From an uncultured Clostridia bacterium (GTDB lineage Bacteria > Bacillota > Clostridia > TANB77 > CAG-508): a DNA stretch of 64,000 nt. Location of the stretch: the NCBI GenBank assembly GCA_934101145.1, contig CAKOPZ010000005.1, positions 1-64,000 of the forward strand, written 5' to 3'. Shown piece after piece: positions 51,442 to 62,200 of this stretch (its first letter is position 1; every line of letters starts with the position of its first letter). A program made the position numbers and the translations under genes. Below the pieces are notes generated by a model. That model did no database searches. It was not told where the DNA came from and was given only the letters and a program-made list of their open reading frames with translations.

Positions 51442-52432
51442 ATGAGAAAAATTTTGTGTTATTTTTTTATGCTTATTTTAATATGTTTTGCAATTCCAAT
51501 AATATTTACAAGTTCGAAAAATAAAGAAAAAGCAAGTCAAAATGTAGTAAATGAACAAATTCCAGAGATTACATATGACTACAAAAAATATTCAAAAATA
51601 AAGCTATATCATACAGCAACTAAGAAAACGCAAGAGATTCCAATTGATGAATATTTGTATGGAGTAGTTAGTGCAGAAATGCCTGCAAGTTTCGAAGAAG
51701 AAGCACTAAAAGCACAAGCTGTTGTTGCAAGAACATATACTTTATACAAAATTGTTAATAGTAGCAAACACAAAGGTGCATATATATGTGATAGCTATGC
51801 GTGTTGTCAAGCATGGATTTCAAAAGAAGATAGACTTAAAAAATGGGAAGAAAGTAAAAGGGATGAGTATTGGAATAAAATTGTAAAGGCAGTAAATACG
51901 ACGCAGGGCAATATAATTACATATGAAGGAAAGCCAATAAATGCTTTTTTTCATTCAAATAGTGGTGGTGCAACAGAGTCGCCAATTAATGTATGGGGTG
52001 GATCAAATTATCCATATCTTCAAACGGTTACAACTGCAGGAGAAGATGCATATAAGCAGTATAAAAGTAGTGCTTGTGTTACCAAAAAAGAATTTGAAGA
52101 GAAAATTAAGAAATTACATAGTGATTTTAAAATAGATTTTAAGCAAAAAGATTGTATAAAGATAGAGGAATACACAGAAGGACGGAAGAGTTAAAAAGGT
52201 TAAAATTGGAAATTTAGAATTGTCCGGTGTTGAGGTAAGAAATATTTTTAGCCTTAAATCTGCAAATTTTAAAGTAAGTATAGAAAATGATAATATAAAA
52301 TTTGATGTAACAGGCTATGGACACGGAGTTGGAATGAGTCAAACAGGTGCAGATGCTCTTGCAAAACAAGGCAAAAATTATGAAGATATAATAAAACATT
52401 ATTATTCAAAAATAAAAATTGAAAATATTTAG
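51442..52432 (+). CDS. spoIID: Stage II sporulation protein D (SpoIID), with +1 frameshift at base 52183
   Basis: SpoIID is a membrane-anchored lytic transglycosylase that drives engulfment. N-terminal helix (KILCYFFMLILICFAIPIIF), VSAEMPASFEEEALKAQAVV with the catalytic Glu, NAFFHSNSGGATE, and in the shifted part GYGHGVGMSQTGADALAKQG. The frame breaks at 52183: GGA-CGG-AAG should read GGA-GGA-AGA. Without the C the product is 329 aa, close to family length. The break adds an in-frame CGG before a glycine codon, as in sigF and addA. Confidence 0.9.
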
Positions 52433-52501
52433 TTTGTGATTGTATAAATTTCTCAAAAATGTAAATACTGATTTTAAAGAAAAATCAAGGAGGAACATTT
52501 T

Positions 52502-53341
52502 ATGAGAAGAGAAAGTAGAAGAAGAGAGCAAGGATTTGAAACTAAAAAGGCATTATACATCTCTGGAAGTATACTTGCTGTAGCAATTATCGGATTTGTA
52601 GTAGCATTTTTATCATATGGAAATGAAAACGACAATCCAAATTATGAAATTGCAAAAATAGATACAAACATTATTGAGGAAAGAACAGAGAATACGCAGG
52701 CTACGGGAACAGAGTTTGGAAGAACAGTTAATGAAATGGAGAATGTTACAGAAAATGTAACTAAATATGCAGTAAATACAAGTAAACAAGAAGAGGAGGA
52801 GAAGGAAAATAAGACAAGTGACAAATCTACAAATACCAAATCACAAAACACTCAAACGAAAAATACAACGAAAGAGCAAACTCAAACAAAAACAGATTCA
52901 TCTACTAAGCAAGATACTAAAAGCACAGAAAATCCAACTTTTAAAAATCCAGTTGAGGGCGAGGTTATAAAAGAATATGCAAAAGATAAATTGGTATATT
53001 CAAATACTTTAGGAGAATGGATTGTACATGATGGAATTGACATAAAAGCAAATAAAACAACTGTGGTAAAAGCATCTGCAGAAGGAACTGTTAAATCTAT
53101 AAAAAATGATCCAAGATATGGTCTTACTGTAATAATAGAACATTCAAACGGATTTACATCTGTATATTCAAATTTACTTACAGCAGAGTTTGTTGTTGAA
53201 GGTGAAAAAGTAAAACAAGGACAAACAATTGGAACAGTAGGAACTACAGCAACATTTGAGATTTCTGATGAACCACATCTTCATTTTGAAATTAGAAAAG
53301 ATGGAAACAGTTTGGATCCTACTTTATATTTAAAAAATTAA
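52502..53341 (+). CDS. spoIIQ: Stage II sporulation protein Q (SpoIIQ), LytM/M23 type
   Basis: 279 aa: an N-terminal basic stretch and membrane helix (ALYISGSILAVAIIGFVVAF), a long Thr/Lys/Gln linker, and a LytM domain. Unlike the Bacillus protein, the zinc site looks intact: EWIVHDGIDIKANK gives His and Asp, and EPHLHFEIRKDG gives H-x-H. It forms the SpoIIQ-SpoIIIAH channel between mother cell and forespore. The position after spoIID is the usual one. GGAGG before ATG. Confidence 0.88.
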   Translation: MRRESRRREQGFETKKALYISGSILAVAIIGFVVAFLSYGNENDNPNYEIAKIDTNIIEERTENTQATGTEFGRTVNEMENVTENVTKYAVNTSKQEEEEKENKTSDKSTNTKSQNTQTKNTTKEQTQTKTDSSTKQDTKSTENPTFKNPVEGEVIKEYAKDKLVYSNTLGEWIVHDGIDIKANKTTVVKASAEGTVKSIKNDPRYGLTVIIEHSNGFTSVYSNLLTAEFVVEGEKVKQGQTIGTVGTTATFEISDEPHLHFEIRKDGNSLDPTLYLKN

Positions 53342-53373
53342 TTTTTATATACTGATTTTAAGATTTATATTAA

Positions 53374-53507
53374 CATAAGAGATATAATATTTCTTAGAAA
53401 CTTGCCGTTCGCAGCCAATCCAAAAGATGGACGGCTGCTCGAATCGCACTCAGCCTTCGGCTTTGTTTGGTCGCTGCGCGTTTCCTTGAAATATTATATC
53501 TCTTATG
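53374..53507 (+). repeat. Palindromic GC-rich element, copy E
   Basis: 134 bp, ends CATAAGAGATATAATATTTC and GAAATATTATATCTCTTATG, after spoIIQ. The left flank (TGATTTTAAGATTTATATT) is shared with copy C. Confidence 0.92.
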
Positions 53508-53575
53508 CTATCAAAAAATCTTTTGAGTCCGTCCAAAAAAGTACCACTTTTATATATTATAAAATTAGAATCAGT

Positions 53576-53761
53576 TTAATTATTTGCATCTGGTACAATT
53601 TCATTATATTTCGTAGAATATAATTCTGTTGTAGCATTTATGAAATCATTAAAATTTTTCTTGGCTATATTTCGCATATTAAAATATTGAAAAGTCATTA
53701 TAGCTAATGCAATAGTTAATATTGCTATAATAAAAATTAGAATTTTACTTAATTTATTCAT
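53576..53761 (-). CDS. Small membrane protein
   Basis: This 61-aa protein has one N-terminal membrane helix (ILIFIIAILTIALAIMTFQY) and a short extracytoplasmic tail. AAAGGAG precedes the ATG at 53761. Unrecognised. It is divergent from addA. Confidence 0.6.
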   Translation of the reverse strand: MNKLSKILIFIIAILTIALAIMTFQYFNMRNIAKKNFNDFINATTELYSTKYNEIVPDANN

Positions 53762-53925
53762 AAAATCATCTCCTTTTGTATATTTTGGTATATTATATAT
53801 TAAAAATATAATATAGGCAATAGTATTTATGAATTATACTCTTGAGTATGTCTTCAAAAAGTACCACTTTATTTCTTGAGTATTATATGATATACTTTTT
53901 CTATTATAAAAGAGGTGGAAAAAGT

Positions 53926-56900
53926 ATGGAATGGACAAAAGAACAAAGCCAAGCAATATATGAAAAGGGTTCAAATATATTGGTTGCTGCTGCTGCACGG
54001 AAGTGGTAAAACAGCGGTTTTGGTTGAGCGTATTATTCATAAAATAATTGATGATAAAGTTGATATAGATAAAATTTTGGTTGTTACATTTACAAATGCT
54101 GCAGCGTCTGAAATGAGAGAGAGAATTCTTGATGCTATATATGAAAAATTGGAGCAAAATCCTGAAGATAGCAATTTACATAGACAAATTACATTGCTTA
54201 ATAAGGCAAGCATTTGTACAATTCACTCTTTTTGCCTTGATGTAATACGAAATAATTTTTATGAAATTGATACATCAGCAAATTTTAGAATTGGTGATAC
54301 AGCAGAAATTGAGCTCTTAAAAAATGATGTGCTTGCAGATTTATTTGAAAAAAGATATGAAGAGCAAGATGAAGGATTTTTAAAGCTTGTTGAGACATAT
54401 ACAGGATACAGAGGAGATGAAGCTTTAGCTCAGCTTATTCTAAATATATATAAATACATACAAAGTAGTCCTTTTCCGGATAAATGGCTAGAGGGAAAAG
54501 TTGAAATGTTTAATTTGCCAGAAGATACTGATTTTTCAACTACTATATGGGGGAAGATTATTATAAATGATGCTAAAAATATTCTTGATGAAAGTATTTT
54601 AAAACTTGAAAAGGCAAAGAACGATACTTTAAAATTTGCAGAAATGGAAAAGTATACGGCAACTTTAGAGCAAGATATTAATAATTTAAAATATGTGCAA
54701 AACAACATAGAAAATTGGGATAAAACTTATTATAATTTGCTTGATTTGAAAAAACAATGGAGCAAATGGCCAATTGATAAAAAGGTTACACTTGACTTAA
54801 AAAACACAGTAAAAGAAATAAGAGATGGTGTAAAAAAACAAGTTGCTAAAATTAAGATAACAGAGGATTCAAAGACTGTTGTTGCTGATATTAAGGATAT
54901 GTATGCTATATTAAAAGAGCTTCAAAGAGCTGTGTTGGATTTTAGTCAGTCTTTTGCAGAAAAGAAAAAAGAAAAAAACATGATAGACTTTAATGATATT
55001 GAGCATTTTGCATTAAAGATTTTGATAAAACATACTGAAAATGGGGAAGAGCCTTCAGAGGTTGCAAAAAAATATAGAAATAAATTTGCAGAAATTGCAA
55101 TTGATGAGTATCAAGATAGTAACCTTGTGCAAGAATATATTTTAAATAGCATTTCAAATGGCAAAAATATTTTTATGGTTGGAGATGTTAAGCAAAGTAT
55201 ATACAGATTTAGACAGGCAAGACCAGAGCTATTTTTAGACAAATATGAAAACTATAAATTAAAGGAAAATTTTGAAGAAGATAGTGGTTTAAAAATACAA
55301 TTATTCAAAAACTTTAGAAGTAGAAGCAATGTTCTTGATATTACAAATTTAGTATTTGAAGATATCATGAGCAAAGATTTAGGAGATGTTGATTACACTG
55401 AGGAAGAGTATTTGAATTATGGTGCAAATTATCCTGAGCCAGAGGAAGAATATGAGCATTATGCTGGAATTGCAGAGCTTGACATTATTGATTTAAAAGA
55501 ATCAGAAGAAAAGGATATTTACAAAGATTCTGAAGATGGACAAGATGAGCCTAAATCAGATGATACAGAAGAAGAGGAGCAAATTGAAAATGTAGTGCTT
55601 GAGGCAAGGTTTACTGCTCATAGAATTAAAGAAATTTTAGACAGTGGATATATGGTGTATGACAGGAAAAAAGGCTATAGAAAAATAACATACAAGGATA
55701 TATGTGTTTTGCTAAGGGCTACATCTACAATGGCGCCAATATATGAAAAAGAGATAGCAGACCTTGATTTACCTGTGTTTAGTGATACATCTAGCACATA
55801 TCTTGACTCTATGGAAGTTCAGATAATTATGTCTCTTTTAAAAATAATTGATAACCCAATGCAAGATATACCACTTGTTACAGTGCTTAGATCAAGCATT
55901 TACGGATTTAAAGATAATGAACTTATACAAATTCGTCTTGCTGATAAAAATTCTACATTTTATGAGGCTATGATAAAGGCTAAGCTTGTTGTAGATGAAA
56001 AATTAAAAGCAAAAATAATAAAAGTTGAAGAAGAATTAAATAATTGGAGAAGAGAAGAAGAATATTTGCCACTTGATGAATTAATATGGAAAATTTATAT
56101 GGATACAGGCTTTTACCACTATGTTTCATTGCTTACAAATGGAGATTTAAGGCAGGCTAATTTGAAATTGCTTTTTGAAAAAGCAAAACAATACGAAAAA
56201 GCAAGTTTTAAAGGTTTATTTAATTTTATAAATTTCATAGATAAAGTTAAGACAAGCAGTGGAGATATGGGAAGTGCAAAACTTATAGGCGAAAGTGAAA
56301 ATGTAATTAGAATAATGAGTATTCACAAAAGTAAGGGACTTGAATTTCCTGTTGTTTTCTTATGTGGTACTGGCAAAAAGTTTAATTTGCAGGATTTAAA
56401 CAATTCTATTTTATTGCATCAAGATATTGGAATTGGTCCAAAATATATAGATAAAGATAGAAAAATTGAATATAATACTATTGCACAAGAAGCAATAAAA
56501 ATTCAATCAAAAAAAGAGACAATTTCAGAGGAAATGAGAGTTCTTTATGTTGCTTTAACTCGTGCAAAGGAAAAGCTTATTATTACAGGGCTTTCAAAAG
56601 ATTTGCAAAAATCATTAAATGAAAAAGAACAGTTACTTGAAATATATAAAAAAGAAGGTAAAATAAATTTTTCATTAGTTGGAAAATATGTATCATATCT
56701 TGATTGGATTGAGCTTGTATATTTAAAAAACAAAGAAAATATTGATAGCATAATTGAACTAAATGAGTATAAAAAAAGTAAGTTTTTAAAAGAAATACAT
56801 ACAGAAGAAAAAGAAACAATTGATGTGCAAAAAATGTTAAAAGAACATGCAGAAACAGAAGAAGAAAAGAAAATGAGAGAGCAAATTGAAGAAAAGCTAA

Positions 56901-57565
56901 AATACAAATATCAATATGCATGCGAAAGGGAAGTTCCAACTAAAACATCTGTAACTAAATTAAAACAAATGCAAGAGGATGAAAATGAAAAAGATATAGA
57001 GGATTTATTGGAAGAAAAAGATAGAGTAGTGCAACTTACACAAATTCCTAAATTTATGGAAGAAAAGCAAAAACTTACTCCTATGCAAAAAGGAACGCTT
57101 ATGCATTTGTGTGTGCAAAAACTTGATAAAAAACAGGAATACTCTAGAGAAAATATAATAGAATTTGTAAGTAGGCTTTTGGAAGATGGAATTATAAGTG
57201 AAAATGAAAAACAAGCAATTAACATCGATGTGCTATATAAATATACAAAATCTGACTTATTTGCAAGTTTAAAATCTGCAAAGCAAATTTGCAAAGAACA
57301 ACCATTTTATATAAATATTCCTGCAAAAAATATATATGATGATGCAAATGATGAAATGATTTTGGTTCAGGGAATTATAGATTTATATTATATAAATGAC
57401 AAAGATGAACTTATTCTTGTGGATTATAAAACAGATTATATTCCAAAAGGAAAAGAGATAAATCTTGAAGAAAAATATAGAGTTCAACTTGATTTATATA
57501 AGAAAGCACTAGAAAATTCGCTAAAAAGAAAGGTTGACAAGGCAATGATTTATGCTTTATCATAA
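53926..57565 (+). CDS. addA: AddAB helicase-nuclease subunit AddA, with +1 frameshift at base 53998
   Basis: This RecBCD-type enzyme subunit processes double-strand breaks. The ATG at 53926 gives MEWTKEQSQAIYEKGSNILV, then the frame breaks inside Walker A: GCA-CGG-AAG should be GCA-GGA-AGT (AAAAGSGKTAVLVERI). In the restored frame: VTFTNAAASEMRERI, FAEIAIDEYQDSNLVQEYIL, VGDVKQSIYRFRQARPELF, IRIMSIHKSKGLEFPVVFL, MRVLYVALTRAKEKL and a C-terminal nuclease (ELILVDYKTDYIPKG). Total about 1212 aa. addB is not adjacent. A GTG at 53915 in the downstream frame gives an implausible N-terminus that misses part of the nucleotide site. Confidence 0.93.
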
Positions 57566-57661
57566 ATATATATTGAAAAATATTAAAATTAATGATATAA
57601 ATTTGTAAACATATGAAAAGTATATTGCTTTTAAGGAAAAAGCGGGAGGGATAAAACATTT

Positions 57662-58789
57662 ATGAAGATAAAAAAAGAAATTATATTAATTATAGGACTA
57701 ATCGTTATTTTATGTTTTGTAATTGCAGCTGTCAAAATAAAAGAAAATAGAAAAAAGGCACTTGTTGACAAAAAAACAAATATATATATTGCATTAGGTT
57801 CAGGAAAGGATAATTTCTTAGAAGACGATGAGGTTAAAAATATAATAAAAAATAGATATGGATTAAATGTTACATATGATAATTGGAGCAATTCTAAGCT
57901 GATAAAAGAGAGCCTTGTTAGAAAAAATGGAAGTGGATATGATGCAATGTTTACTTCAGATGAAAGATATTATGAGTATTATAAACAGCCAGCAGATGAA
58001 GCAAAAGGAGAGGCTCAGAGAAATACTGTATATAAAGGCGGAAAAACACTAAACACGCCAATTGTAATATATACATGGGATACGATGATAGATACTTTAT
58101 TAAATGAAAAAATTATAACAGCCCATAACGATGTTTATTATATAACAGATATGAGTAAATTGCTTGGATATATATCAGAAGAAAAGAAATGGTCTGAACT
58201 TGGTATTGAAGGAAACGAAAACAAAGTTACTGTTGAGACAAAAGATCCAAAAGAGTATGCACTTGGAGAAAAATATTATGAGTTATTACTTTATACAATG
58301 TGTGGAGAAAATGTGACAAATGAGACAGTAGACCAGACTTTGCCAAATTTAAAAGAATTATACAAAAAGACAACTCATACAACAAGTGGAACAAATTTGT
58401 TTAAAAGTTTTATACAAGCGGGTTCTTCTAAAAAAGCTATGATTGCTGATTATGAAAAAAGTATAATTCAATATGCATATCAAAATCCTGAGGACTGGGA
58501 AAAAATAAAGGATAAGGTGAAAATATTATATCCAACACCTACAATATGGACTTCACATTGTATTGCAACATTCACAGAAAACGGCAATAAATTTTATGAA
58601 GCTTTAACTGATAAAGATGTAGAACAAATTGCTTGGAATAAATATGGATTTAGAACAGCTACAACTGGTGTGAGCTATGATGTTACACAACTTGGTATAA
58701 CTGGAATTCCACAAACAATAGACAGCACAGCGTTTTCTATTAAAATGGATTTATATGAGAAAATGATGAATAGTATTGAGAATGATTAA
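57662..58789 (+). CDS. Membrane-anchored extracellular solute-binding-like protein
   Basis: 375 aa with an uncleaved-looking N-terminal helix (EIILIIGLIVILCFVIAAVK) and no lipobox. The rest resembles bacterial substrate-binding proteins: NIYIALGSGKDNF, GYDAMFTSDERYYEYYK, TLNTPIVIYTWDTMIDTLL, QAGSSKKAMIADYEKSIIQY. No ABC transporter genes are adjacent, so ligand and function are unknown. GGGAGGG before ATG, terminator directly after. Confidence 0.65.
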   Translation: MKIKKEIILIIGLIVILCFVIAAVKIKENRKKALVDKKTNIYIALGSGKDNFLEDDEVKNIIKNRYGLNVTYDNWSNSKLIKESLVRKNGSGYDAMFTSDERYYEYYKQPADEAKGEAQRNTVYKGGKTLNTPIVIYTWDTMIDTLLNEKIITAHNDVYYITDMSKLLGYISEEKKWSELGIEGNENKVTVETKDPKEYALGEKYYELLLYTMCGENVTNETVDQTLPNLKELYKKTTHTTSGTNLFKSFIQAGSSKKAMIADYEKSIIQYAYQNPEDWEKIKDKVKILYPTPTIWTSHCIATFTENGNKFYEALTDKDVEQIAWNKYGFRTATTGVSYDVTQLGITGIPQTIDSTAFSIKMDLYEKMMNSIEND

Positions 58790-58791
58790 GA

Positions 58792-58831
58792 AAAAAGAGA
58801 TTTGAGTTTAAAATAGCTCAAATCTCTTTTT
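58792..58831. terminator. Bidirectional terminator
   Basis: AAAAAGAGATTTGAG pairs with CTCAAATCTCTTTTT between convergent genes. Confidence 0.9.
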
Positions 58832-58841
58832 GTGGTAGTAA

Positions 58842-59135
58842 TTAGTTTGAAATTTCATTCGAAGATGAAATAAGTGTATTTAAAACTGTTTGAATACGGT
58901 CTAAAGATTCGTTTTGCATATACTCTATATTCATATTTGCATTTTCCTGAATGGTGTTATCTAATCTATCGTAGAAATGTGTAAATGATCTATACAAAAA
59001 TACAGAAAAGCCAATTATGGAAATCAAGCATAATACAAATATTATATTTAATGCTCTTCCATCATCTTTTACGGGAATAGAACATATATATTTTATTTTT
59101 TGAGTAAAACTTAATTTTTTAAATTCTTTATTCAT
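58842..59135 (-). CDS. Small single-helix membrane protein
   Basis: 97 aa, with a cytoplasmic basic N-terminus, one membrane helix (NIIFVLCLISIIGFSVFLYR) and an extracytoplasmic helical tail. GAAGGTATAAAT precedes the ATG at 59135. Unrecognised. It is divergent from dnaE. Confidence 0.6.
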   Translation of the reverse strand: MNKEFKKLSFTQKIKYICSIPVKDDGRALNIIFVLCLISIIGFSVFLYRSFTHFYDRLDNTIQENANMNIEYMQNESLDRIQTVLNTLISSSNEISN

Positions 59136-59274
59136 ATTTATACCTTCTCAAATTTTTTCTGATACGATTATATATATAAAAATGGTCGCTGTCAATAGAA
59201 ATTTGAAAGCCTTGATTAATTAAATAATTTGATATATAATTGCATTCAAGCAATTAATGAGAGGAGCAATAAAA

Positions 59275-62200
59275 GTGGGAGATTTTGTGCATTTACATAT
59301 TCATAGTGAGTTTAGTTTACTTGATGGAGCAAATAGAATAAAGGATTTGCCAGTAAGGGCAAAGGAACTTGGAATGGATGCAATAGCGATTACAGACCAT
59401 GGTGTTATGTTTGGTGCAATTGATTTTTATAAGGCTTGTATGGCAAATGGAGTTAAGCCAATTATTGGATGTGAAGTATATGTTGCTCCAAGGGATAGAT
59501 CCGATAAAGACCCTAACATAGACAGCAAATATAATCACTTGATATTGCTTGCAAAAAACAATGAAGGATATAAAAATCTTTCAAAACTTGTTTCTTTAAG
59601 CTGGACAGAAGGATTTTACTATAAACCACGTATTGATAAAGAAATACTAGAGAAATATCATGAAAATTTGATTTGTTGTAGTGCTTGCCTAGCAGGAGAA
59701 GTAAACCAAGCGATTTTAAAGGGAGATATGGGAGAAGCGGAAAAAGTTGCTCTTTGGTTTAAAAATTTATTTGGAAAAGATTATTATTTAGAAGTTCAAA
59801 ATAATGGTGTTAAAGAACAAGTTTTGGTAAATCAAAAGCTTGTTGAGCTTTCTAGAAAACTTGATATTCCGCTTGTTGCAACAAATGATGCGCATTATTT
59901 AAAAAGAGAAGATGCATATAATCACGAAGTTTTGTTGTGTATACAAACAGGAAAACGTATGACAGATGATGACAGAATGAAGTTTGAAACAGATGAATTA
60001 TATGTTAAATCTCCAGATGAAATGATTGAATATTTTAAAAATATTCCAGATGCAATAGAAAATACTGTTAAAATTGCAAATGAATGTAATGTTACATTTG
60101 AGTTTGGACACACAATTTTGCCAAATTATGATGTGCCAGAGGGATTTGAAACACATTATGATTATTTAAAAAAATTAACAGAAGATGGAATTGTTAAAAG
60201 ATATGGAGAAAATCCATCACAGGAAATTATTGAGAGAAAAGATTACGAACTTGGAGTAATTAACAAAATGGGATATGTAGATTATTTCTTGATTGTGTGG
60301 GATTATATAAATTATGCAAAATCAAATGGAATACCAGTTGGACCAGGACGTGGTTCAGGAGCAGGTTCAATTGTAGCATATGCAATTGGGATAACAGACA
60401 TTGATCCAATCAAATATAGTCTACTTTTTGAAAGATTTTTGAATCCAGAGAGAATTAGCATGCCAGATTTTGACGTTGATTTCTGTTATGAAAGAAGACA
60501 AGAAGTAATTGATTATGTTGGAAGAAAATATGGACAAGACCATGTTTCACAGATTATTACATTTGGTACAATGTCTGCAAGAATGGTAATAAGAGATGTT
60601 GGAAGAGCACTTGATTTAGCATATTCAGAAGCAGATAGACTTGCTAAAATGATACCAAATGAACTGCATATTACAATAAAAAAAGCTATGGAGCAAAACA
60701 AGGAACTTGCAAATGAATATGAGCAAAATCCAGAAATAAAGAAATTACTTGATATTGCAATGGCTTTAGAAGGAATGCCAAGACAGGCTTCAACACATGC
60801 TTGTGGAATTGTTATTACAAAAGAGCCAGTTGATACATATGTTCCACTATATTCTCGTGAAGGTACAATTTCAACACAATATATTATGACAACACTTGAA
60901 GAGCTTGGCCTTTTAAAAATGGACTTCTTAGGCTTACGAACATTAACAGTTATACAAGATACAAAGGATTTAGTAAAGAAAACTCAAGGAATAGATGTTG
61001 AGTTTGATAAAAATATGAATGATCCAAAAGTATATAAACAATGGCAAGAAGGAACATCTGTTGGAATTTTCCAATTTGAAAGCCAAGGGATGACAAACTT
61101 TATGAAGGAACTTAAGCCAGACTGTTTGGAAGATATAATAGCTGGTGTATCACTTTATCGTCCAGGACCAATGGATCAAATACCAAGATACATTGCAAAT
61201 AAAAAAGACCCAGAACATGCAGTATACACACATCCATCACTAAAACCTATTTTAAATGTTACATATGGATGTATGGTTTATCAAGAACAAGTTATGCAAA
61301 TTGTTAGGGACCTTGCAGGATATTCACTTGGAAGAGCGGATCTTGTAAGACGTGCAATGGGTAAGAAAAAGCTTGAAGTAATGGCAAAAGAGCGTGAGAT
61401 ATTTATACATGGTCAGGTTGATGAAAATGGAAAAATTGTTGTTCCTGGATGTGTACGAAATGGAATTGACGAGAAATCTGCAAATACAATTTTTGATGAA
61501 ATGGCAGAGTTTGCAAAATATGCATTTAACAAATCTCATGCTGCTGCATATGCAGTACTTTCGTATCAAACAGCATATTTAAAAACATATTATCCTGCTG
61601 AATTTATGGCAGCTATGTTAAACAGCTTCTTAGGAAATCTAGATAAAATTCCAGCATATGTTGATGAATGTAAAAGATTAAATATTGAAATATTGAAACC
61701 TGATATTAATAAAAGTTATACAAGGTTTACAGTTGATGATGGAAAAATTCGTTTTGGACTTGGAAGTATAAAAAATGTTGGAATAGCAGCAGTTGATGCA
61801 ATTGTATCAGAAAGAGAAAAAAATGGAGATTACAAAGACTTTTCAGATTTTTGTGAGAGAATAAAAGATGCATCTGTAAATAAAAAATGTGTAGAGAGTC
61901 TTATAAAAGCAGGAGCATGTGATTCATTTGAACAAACAAGAAGTACACTTATGGAATCATATGAAGCAATAATTGATATGATTGCAGATAGTGGAAAAAA
62001 GAATTTTGATGGACAAGTGAGCATGTTTGATTTAGGTGGAAGCAATGAAGACCAAAAAGAAATGAAGGAATTAAAATATACATATAAAATAATGCCAGAA
62101 TATTCTGAAAAGGAATTGCTTTCAATGGAAAAGGAAATGATAGGACTATACATATCAGGACATCCACTTGATGAATTAAGAGCAGAGATAGAAAAACAAA

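Noticed and set aside
53402..53623. Frames starting MPFAANPK at 53402 and 35079 (minus)
   Set aside because: They lie in the palindromic element and mirror each other only because the element is repeated. There is no ribosome site.
53915..54010. GTG at 53915 as the true AddA start
   Set aside because: The resulting N-terminus (MEKVWNGQKNKAKQYMKRVQ) is unlike AddA, whereas the ATG at 53926 in the other frame gives the expected MEWTKEQSQAIYEKGSNILV. A frameshift at 53998 explains both.
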